From positions 1-34,439 of the forward strand of contig CALXVS010000016.1 of assembly GCA_944392145.1 (NCBI GenBank): a DNA stretch of 34,439 nucleotides, in the 5' to 3' direction. Shown piece after piece: positions 29,307 through 34,439 of this stretch; within the stretch, counting starts at the first letter, position 1; every line of letters begins with the position of its first letter. The notes under the pieces are model-generated. The model saw only the letters and a program-made list of their open reading frames with translations. It did not search any database and was not told the origin of the DNA. The DNA is from an uncultured Alphaproteobacteria bacterium. GTDB taxonomy: Bacteria > Pseudomonadota > Alphaproteobacteria > CAAHEQ01 > UBA3637. Made by a program: the position numbers and the translations under genes.

Positions 29307-30632
29307 ATGGGGGATTATTGCTTAACCGATACGATTTTTGCCCCCGCGACCGGGGCCGGTGCGGCGGGGGTGGCCATTGTGCGCGTATCGGGTTCTTTGG
29401 CCCGAACGGCGGCGGAACAATTGGCGGGCCTTAAAAATCCCGCGGCGCGGTATGCGTATTTTCGCCCGATTCGGGACAAAAACGGGGAATTGATTGACAA
29501 GGGCCTTGTCCTTTACTTTGCCGCGCCGGACAGTTTTACGGGCGAAGACGTTGTTGAATTTCAAGTGCACGGCGGGCGCAGCGTGATTCGCGCCGTGTTG
29601 GCGGCGTTAGGGGACATAGACGGGTGCCGGCCGGCCGAACGCGGGGAATTTTCGCGGCGGGCCGTTTTAAACGGCAAAATGGATTTGACCGAGGCCGAGG
29701 GGTTGTTAGACCTGATTCATGCGGAAACAGACCGTCAACGGGTGCAGGCTGCCGCCCAAATGTCGGGGGCGCTGAAAACACTGTATGACGCGTGGCGCGA
29801 TTTGTTAAAGCGTCACATGGCGTATTTGGAAGCCTTTATTGATTTTCCCGAAGAAGAAATCCCCGCGTCTGTGTTAAACACCCTGAATGCCGATGTGACC
29901 GAATTGGCCCGTCAAATCACCGCGCATTTAAATGATCAACGGCGCGGGCAAACGCTGCGCGACGGGTTTCACATGGCCCTGATCGGGCCGCCGAATGCGG
30001 GGAAATCAAGCCTGATAAACGCGTTAAGTCAAAAAGAGGCCGCGATTGTTTCGGAAACGGCCGGCACCACCCGGGATGTGGTTGAGGTGCACTTGGACGT
30101 GGATGGCTTCCCCGTGATTTTGGCCGATACCGCCGGGTTACGAGAGCAAGCCGATGCGCTTGAAGCCGAAGGGATTCGCCGTGCGGTGCGGCAGGCCGAA
30201 ACGGCCGATTTAATTTTAAACGTATCGGATGCCCGCACTTATCCCATCCCCAATCCGTTACCAAACGGCCTGTCGGGCGATAAGGTTATGGTTGTGTGGA
30301 ACAAAGCGGATTTGGCCGAATCGCCTCCGCCGGATGCGGTCAGTGCCCGCACGGGGGCCGGAATAGACGCCCTGTGGGCACGCCTGTGCGGGGTATTACA
30401 CGACCGTTTTTGTGACAGTGCCGGTGCAACCGCCCCCGTAACGCGGGAACGGTATCGTGTGGCGTTGGGGGAGGCATTGGCGGCCTTAACCCGTGCGGGG
30501 CAGGTTGATGAAATTGAATTAAAAGCCGAAGAGCTGCGCTTGGCCGCCCGGGCAATCGGTCGCATCACGGGGCGGATTGAAACAGACGAAGTGCTGGATG
30601 TGATTTTTCGGGATTTTTGCATCGGCAAATAA
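29307..30632 (+). CDS. mnmE: tRNA modification GTPase MnmE
   Basis: The product has 441 residues. The N-terminal tetrahydrofolate-binding domain begins DTIFAPATGAGAAGVAIVRV and has HGGRSVIRAVLAAL and the ERGEFSRRAVLNGKMDLTEA block. The G domain has GPPNAGKSSLINAL (about residue 227), TTRDVVEV, DTAG and NKAD. The C-terminus is FCIGK, whose Cys438 is the conserved C-[IVL]-G-K residue. With MnmG it adds the (carboxymethyl)aminomethyl group to C5 of wobble uridine 34 in several tRNAs. The ribosome binding site is weak, and translation is likely coupled to engB. mnmG follows after 15 bases. Confidence 0.97.
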   Translation: MGDYCLTDTIFAPATGAGAAGVAIVRVSGSLARTAAEQLAGLKNPAARYAYFRPIRDKNGELIDKGLVLYFAAPDSFTGEDVVEFQVHGGRSVIRAVLAALGDIDGCRPAERGEFSRRAVLNGKMDLTEAEGLLDLIHAETDRQRVQAAAQMSGALKTLYDAWRDLLKRHMAYLEAFIDFPEEEIPASVLNTLNADVTELARQITAHLNDQRRGQTLRDGFHMALIGPPNAGKSSLINALSQKEAAIVSETAGTTRDVVEVHLDVDGFPVILADTAGLREQADALEAEGIRRAVRQAETADLILNVSDARTYPIPNPLPNGLSGDKVMVVWNKADLAESPPPDAVSARTGAGIDALWARLCGVLHDRFCDSAGATAPVTRERYRVALGEALAALTRAGQVDEIELKAEELRLAARAIGRITGRIETDEVLDVIFRDFCIGK

Positions 30633-30647
30633 AGGATAAACAAGGCG

Positions 30648-32507
30648 ATGAACAAGACACAAACAAGGTTTGACGTGATTGTGGTCGGGGGCGGCCATGC
30701 GGGGTGTGAGGCTGCCGCGGCCGCCGCGCGCACGGGGGCAAAGACGGCGTTAATAACGCATCATTTACATACGATTGCCGCCATGTCGTGCAATCCCGCC
30801 ATCGGCGGTTTGGGCAAAGGCACGTTGGTGCGTGAAATTGACGCGCTGGACGGCTTGATGGGGCGGGTGATTGATGAAACGGGTATTCAGTTTCGCATGT
30901 TGAATCAATCCAAAGGGCCGGCGGTGCAAGGGCCGCGCGCGCAAGCCGATAAGGAACGCTATCAGGCCTGTATGCGGCATATGTTGGAAAATTACCCGAA
31001 TCTGACGCTGTTGGAAGGGGAGGTAACGGATTTATTCAATGACGGGGAGCGCGTTACAGGTGTTGGTGTGGGAGATGTATGTTTGACGGCCGCTGCCGTG
31101 GTGGTGACGACCGGCACGTTTTTAAACGGTGTGATGCATATCGGACCTGAACAAATCCCCGGCGGGCGTTACGGGGAGGAGGCCGCCGTCGGACTGACCG
31201 CTGCTTTACGCCGATTGGGGTTACAGGTCGGGCGCCTGAAAACCGGCACACCGGCGCGGTTGGATAAAAACACAATTAATTTTTCGGTCTGCACGCGTCA
31301 AGACGGCGACACACCGCCGCGGCCGTTTTCGTTTTTAAGCGATGCGTTTGCCCCCGAACAAGTGCCGTGTTACATCACACACACAACCCCCGCCACGCAC
31401 AAAATTATTTTGGATAATTTAAGCCGTGCGCCCCTTTACAGTGGTCAGATTAAATCCATCGGCCCGCGGTATTGTCCCAGTATTGAAGATAAACTGGTGC
31501 GCTTCAGCGGCCGGGACAGTCATCACATTTTTTTGGAGCCCGAAACGCGTGCGGGGAACAGTATTTATCCGAACGGGATTTCCACATCTTTGCCAAAAGA
31601 TGTGCAGGACGCCTTTTTGCGCACGATTCCCGGCCTTGAGAACGTGCGGATTTTGCGCTATGCCTATGCCATTGAATATGATTATGTGGATCCGCGTGCG
31701 TTAAAGCCCACTTTAGAAACCAAACAGGTGCGGGGGTTGTATTTGGCCGGTCAAATCAACGGCACCACGGGATACGAGGAAGCGGCCGGCCAAGGTCTGA
31801 TTGCCGGTGTGAATGCGGCCCTGAACGCAACGGGGCAGGGGCAAGAACTGATTATTGACCGGACCGAAGGGTATTTGGGCGTCATGATTGACGATATCAC
31901 CACGTTGGGGGTGGATGAGCCCTATCGGCTGTTCACATCGCGGGCGGAATATCGGTTAAGCCTGCGTGCCGATAATGCGGACATGCGCCTAACGCCCAAA
32001 GGCATCGCGGTGGGATGTGTCGGCCATAAGCGGCGCGACCGGTTTTTAAAGAAACAGGCTGCTTTCACGGCCGCGATGGCACAGGCGGCCGCATTGACCT
32101 TTACGCCGTCCGAGTTAAAACGCCGCGGGTTTAAAAGTGCTTCGAACGGGCAAAAACGGCATGTGTTGGAGCTGTTAACCTGGCCGGATGTTACGTGGGC
32201 GGATGTGTGTGCCGTGGCGCCGTTTTTGGCGGATTTATCCCTCGATGTGGCCGAACAGTTGGAAATATCGGGGCGTTACGCCGGCTATTTGGCACGGCAA
32301 CAAGCGGACATTGACGCCTTTCGCAAGGATGAGGGCCTGAAACTGCCCGATACACTTGATTTTGACAAAATCGGCGGGCTGTCAACGGAAATTGTGGGCC
32401 GCTTGAAAAAATTTAAACCCGCAACCATCGGGGCCATGCGCCGGTTGACGGGTGTGACGCCCGCCGCAGTGACCGCCGTCATCGCCGCCCTTAAAAAAGG
32501 GAAATAG
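30648..32507 (+). CDS. mnmG: tRNA wobble-uridine modification enzyme MnmG (GidA)
   Basis: The product has 619 residues. The FAD-binding Rossmann motif [20 protein letters not shown] is at about residues 10-29. [32 protein letters not shown], the second block [20 protein letters not shown] and [20 protein letters not shown] are all present. The C-terminal helical domain ends in [14 protein letters not shown]. It works with MnmE on U34 of tRNAs. The usual following genes (rsmG, parA, parB) are absent; repeats and the dif region begin after the stop. Confidence 0.97.
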   Translation: MNKTQTRFDVIVVGGGHAGCEAAAAAARTGAKTALITHHLHTIAAMSCNPAIGGLGKGTLVREIDALDGLMGRVIDETGIQFRMLNQSKGPAVQGPRAQADKERYQACMRHMLENYPNLTLLEGEVTDLFNDGERVTGVGVGDVCLTAAAVVVTTGTFLNGVMHIGPEQIPGGRYGEEAAVGLTAALRRLGLQVGRLKTGTPARLDKNTINFSVCTRQDGDTPPRPFSFLSDAFAPEQVPCYITHTTPATHKIILDNLSRAPLYSGQIKSIGPRYCPSIEDKLVRFSGRDSHHIFLEPETRAGNSIYPNGISTSLPKDVQDAFLRTIPGLENVRILRYAYAIEYDYVDPRALKPTLETKQVRGLYLAGQINGTTGYEEAAGQGLIAGVNAALNATGQGQELIIDRTEGYLGVMIDDITTLGVDEPYRLFTSRAEYRLSLRADNADMRLTPKGIAVGCVGHKRRDRFLKKQAAFTAAMAQAAALTFTPSELKRRGFKSASNGQKRHVLELLTWPDVTWADVCAVAPFLADLSLDVAEQLEISGRYAGYLARQQADIDAFRKDEGLKLPDTLDFDKIGGLSTEIVGRLKKFKPATIGAMRRLTGVTPAAVTAVIAALKKGK

Positions 32508-32524
32508 AAAGGACGCCCGTTGCC

Positions 32525-32815
32525 GCGGGGAGCGGAATAAGTTATGGCCCGGATGCGCGCATGCGCATTTCTCCTTCTCTTGTCATACCCGCGCAGGCGG
32601 GTATCTTTTCCTCTCATGTCATGCCCGACCCCGATCGGGCATCTTTCTCCTCTCCACCGTCACCCTCTAAGCTTGACCCGAGGGTCCAGGGCAATGAGTC
32701 CTTATTTTAGCGGGGCGTTAAGGGTAGGGAAAGCGGAATCAGTTTTTTCTGGATGCTCGCTTTCGCAAGCATGACGATTGGGGTTGTGTCAGCGTCCAAG
32801 ATTCCTCTCCGCCGT
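32525..32815 (+). repeat. Dispersed repeat block, last one in plus orientation
   Basis: The modules CATACCCGCGCAGGCGGGTATC, CATGCCCGACCCCGATCGGGC, CTCTAAGCTTGACCCGAGGG, TCCTTATTTTAGCGGGGCGT and GGATGCTCGCTTTCGCAAGC are followed by GACGATTGGGG...GCCGTCATGCC, where the repeat breaks off. It ends about 280 bases before dif. Confidence 0.85.
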
Positions 32816-32913
32816 CATGCCTTTATTTCGCGTTTTATGGAAAGCAGGCGTTCACAAAGGGCTTTTGTTTGGGTAAGTATCTCTTTCGCGGGGTTTTGGA
32901 TGTAACGGGTCAT
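32815..32913 (-). CDS. Small ORF of 32 codons with a strong ribosome binding site
   Basis: AAAGGAGGC lies 5 bases before the ATG on the minus strand, the best type of ribosome binding site in this region. The product, MTRYIQNPAKEILTQTKALC followed by ERLLSIKREIKA, is a basic amphipathic helix with one Cys. The stop codon and last bases belong to the adjacent dispersed repeat (GGCATGACGGC on the minus strand). It may therefore be the surviving N-terminus of a longer gene cut by the repeat, or a true small protein. No family is recognised. Confidence 0.5.
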   Translation of the reverse strand: MTRYIQNPAKEILTQTKALCERLLSIKREIKA

Positions 32914-33095
32914 TTTTGCCTCCTTTTTTCAAAAAGTAACATTTTTAAAAGGCGTAAAAAAACGAATTAAAATCAACATTTTGTTGATTATTCTTCATTT
33001 TAACGCGTTTTTTAAAAAAGCGCAATAAATCAAAAGAAATCTTATATAAATCAAATAGTTGCAGGATGTATATTATATATAACGATTTTTCAAAA

Positions 33096-33123
33096 GTTAT
33101 ACATAATATACATTATGCGACAA
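33096..33123 (-). other. dif-like XerC/XerD recombination site
   Basis: On the minus strand the 28 bases read: XerC arm TTGTCGCATAA, centre TGTATA, XerD arm TTATGTATAAC. The E. coli dif arms are GGTGCGCATAA and TTATGTTAAAT around the same TGTATA. The inner 19 bases, CGCATAATGTATATTATGT, are identical; the differences are in the outer four bases of the XerC arm and three bases of the XerD arm. XerC and XerD resolve chromosome dimers here at division, activated by FtsK. The polarity switch of repeats and KOPS-type octamers at this spot supports the call. A mobile element using Xer sites is the main alternative. Confidence 0.85.
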
Positions 33124-33178
33124 TTTATTATAAAAAGAAGAATAAAAAATTATTAAAAAACAAAGTGTAATATAAAAA

Positions 33179-33187
33179 TGTGGATAA
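33179..33187 (-). promoter_or_regulatory. Isolated DnaA-box-like 9-mer
   Basis: TGTGGATAA is the reverse complement of the consensus DnaA box TTATCCACA. A one-mismatch relative, TGTGTGTAA, follows at 33190-33198. Two sites are too few to define an origin. Confidence 0.35.
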
Positions 33188-33229
33188 GTTGTGTGTAAGT
33201 TATGGAACAAAGGGTGTTTTTCACTTTCG

Positions 33230-33294
33230 GTCCGGCACGTATTTTACCTTGTTATGGTAAGGGGATGTCTCATCGCACAAAAAAAATACCGGAC
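33230..33294. repeat. 65-bp inverted-repeat element next to dif
   Basis: GTCCGG at 33230 pairs with CCGGAC at 33289-33294. T-rich and A-rich arms (GTATTTT and AAAAATAC) flank it, and an inner hairpin TACC-TTGTTAT-GGTA (33245-33259) lies inside. It resembles a miniature inverted-repeat element or a structured RNA. It occurs once in the window. The following 33295-33540 has no convincing gene; a 20-codon minus-strand frame at 33373-33435 (MKSHNRISYGLEALKTMFSG) may be a transposase remnant. Confidence 0.5.
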
Positions 33295-33544
33295 TTAAAA
33301 ATCAGGATTCATTAAGACACGGATTTTAACCACTGCATTTTTTTAGATGCGCTAATCAATCCCCTAACCTGCTCATCCCGAAAACATCGTTTTTAGGGCT
33401 TCTAAACCGTAACTGATACGGTTGTGGGACTTCATCGGCCTGAAAATCGCCTTAAAAAGATGCTAAAATTTCATTTAATATTTTAAAAAATAAAGTTTTT
33501 TTTAAAATTTTCATTGTTTTTTGAATAATGAAAATCCACCACCG

Positions 33545-34375
33545 GCAACGCACCCCGGCGGGCATCCTTGCTTCCCTCCCCTCCCTTGACACCACATCAG
33601 GAAGCATCACCGCCCATGAAAGAACCCACCACCCGCAACACCCCTCCGACCGTCCTCCTTGCGCAGGCGAGGATACCCCTCCCCCGTCATGCTTGCGAAT
33701 GCGAGCATCCAGGAAAACTAATTCCGCTTTTCCTGCCCTTAACGCCCCGCCAAAATAAGGAATTATTGCCCTGGACCCTCGGGTCAAGCTTAGAGGGTGA
33801 CGACAGAGGGGAACCACCGTTCGCGACAAGTTGTCCCGGACGGCGACACCACCTCCAGCGGTCATCCTTGCGTATGCGAGGATCCAGGCAGCATGAATGC
33901 CGCTTTTAGAGACCTTTGACATCCCGCCAAAAATAAGGATTCTTTGTCCTGGATCCTCGGGCCAAGCCCAAGGATGACATGGAATGGGTTGTCCGCTATC
34001 GCGGAAAACGGACTCTTTGCTCTGGATACCCGATCGGGGTCGGGCATGACGGGAGGGGGAGGATGTCCTCCTTGCGCATGCGAGCATCCAGGCAGCATTG
34101 ATACCGCTTTTATTGACATTGACACCTCGCTAAAATAAGGATTCTTTGTCCTGGATCCTCGGGCCAAGCCCAAGGATGACGACAGAGGGGAACCACCGTT
34201 CGCGACAAGTTGTCCCGGACGGCGACACCACCTCCGGCGGTCATCCTTGCGTATGCGAGGATCCAGGCAACACTGATACCGCTTTTATAGGGGCGTTGAC
34301 ACTTCGCCAAAATACGGTATTGCTATCCTGGATGCCCGATCGGGGTCGGGCATGACGAGAGAGGGGAAATGTCAT
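33545..34375 (-). repeat. Large composite dispersed-repeat block, minus orientation
   Basis: The same modules as left of dif appear here, all reverse-complemented: GTCAAGCTTAGAGG, CCCGATCGGGGTCGGGCATG, GCATGCGAGCATCCAGGC and CGCTAAAATAAGGA. About 90 bases at 33801-33892 recur nearly identically at 34181-34272, and about 50 bases at 33931-33980 recur at 34131-34180. KOPS complements (CCCTNCCC) lie at 33574-33581 and 33677-33684. Open frames of 60-210 codons crossing the block are repeat sequence. Confidence 0.9.
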
Positions 34376-34439
34376 CAACCCAGATAATAAAAAAAATAAG
34401 TGTAAGTATTATTTATTTTATAAGTGATTGAAAGTATTT
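34376..34439 (-). mobile_element. 3' end of a second IS110-family element, inverted
   Basis: Read on the minus strand this repeats 115-180, with a few changes in the non-coding part. It abuts the repeat at the same internal position (ATGAC) as the left copy. The rest of the element lies outside the window. Confidence 0.7.
34418..34439 (-). CDS. IS110-family transposase, last codons only
   Basis: Only NTFNHL and the stop are inside the window, identical to the end of the left fragment at 118-138. The stop codon is the complement of 34418-34420. Confidence 0.65.

Larger units (their letters stand above)
32935..33229. other. AT-rich region around dif
   Basis: About 300 bases of strongly A/T-rich DNA without a reading frame. 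It holds a palindrome AATCAAC-ATTTT-GTTGATT (32970-32988), the dif site and a DnaA-box-like 9-mer. It is unlike any other part of the window. Confidence 0.6.

Noticed and set aside
32935-33229. Replication origin (oriC) next to mnmG, suggested by AT-richness and a perfect DnaA-box 9-mer
   Set aside because: Only one perfect and one imperfect box are visible. A strong dif match sits in the same pocket, plus-strand genes and KOPS-type motifs run towards it, and the plus strand left of it looks G-rich as expected for a leading strand heading to a terminus.
33373-33435. 20-codon minus-strand frame (MKSHNRISYGLEALKTMFSG), possible transposase tail
   Set aside because: No flanking transposase sequence or element ends are visible and I could not tie it to a specific IS family.
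33452-34087. 211-codon minus-strand open frame
   Set aside because: It is translated repeat sequence; its peptide pieces reappear in frames crossing the other repeat blocks.

Overview
The window is about 34.4 kb of a Gram-negative bacterial chromosome, most probably from an alphaproteobacterium. I infer this from the rpmH-rnpA-yidD-yidC-engB-mnmE-mnmG block and from the dispersed palindromic repeats of the 'CCTGGATCCTCGGG...CCCGAGGATGAC' type, which are familiar from alphaproteobacterial genomes. I cannot name the species. Both ends lie inside copies of the same IS110-family element in opposite orientation, which suggests an assembly contig that broke at repeated sequence.

Layout. 1-180: 3' end of an IS110-type element. 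442-1563: two multi-pass membrane proteins. 1709-3172: a Fic-domain gene bracketed by roughly 100-bp direct repeats. 3301-3699: a small lipoprotein-like protein. 3932-13124: a run of phage-virion-like genes, namely a protein with an S74-like chaperone tail, an unknown 577-aa protein, a collar-type tail-fibre protein, a 1390-aa adhesin or fibre and a small coiled-coil membrane protein. 14190-16868: an 892-aa protein with a probable BECR-fold nuclease domain. 17504-19572: tandem paralogous membrane proteins. 19884-21800 (minus): a large secreted protein. 21931-23931: a lysis cassette of a small amphipathic protein, an overlapping Rz/Rz1-like pair and a GH24 lysozyme. 23928-24560 (minus): a second secreted protein sharing a Cys signature with the first. 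24945-25423 (minus): a RelE-like toxin and its ribbon-helix-helix-like antitoxin. 26044-32507: the housekeeping block for ribosomal protein L34, RNase P protein, membrane insertion, ribosome assembly and tRNA wobble-uridine modification. No terminase, portal, capsid or integrase gene is visible, so the phage-like genes are an isolated late (tail, ejection and lysis) set.

The most striking result is at 33096-33123. It is a strong match to the XerCD recombination site dif, with 19 contiguous bases identical to the E. coli core. Every dispersed-repeat block left of it reads on the plus strand, and the block to its right reads on the minus strand. The same holds for GGGNAGGG (KOPS-type) octamers and for the two flanking IS110 copies. 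The repeats fill nearly every intergenic gap whatever the direction of the neighbouring genes, so their polarity follows the replication arm rather than transcription. I read the window as spanning the replication terminus, with the repeats acting as, or carrying, the polar sequences that guide the FtsK translocase towards dif.

Genes run mainly rightward, towards dif and so with the inferred replication fork. Several accessory genes have good sigma70-type promoters that carry TATCC/GGATA palindromes, which may mark a shared regulator. Several phage-like genes are preceded by terminator-like hairpins.
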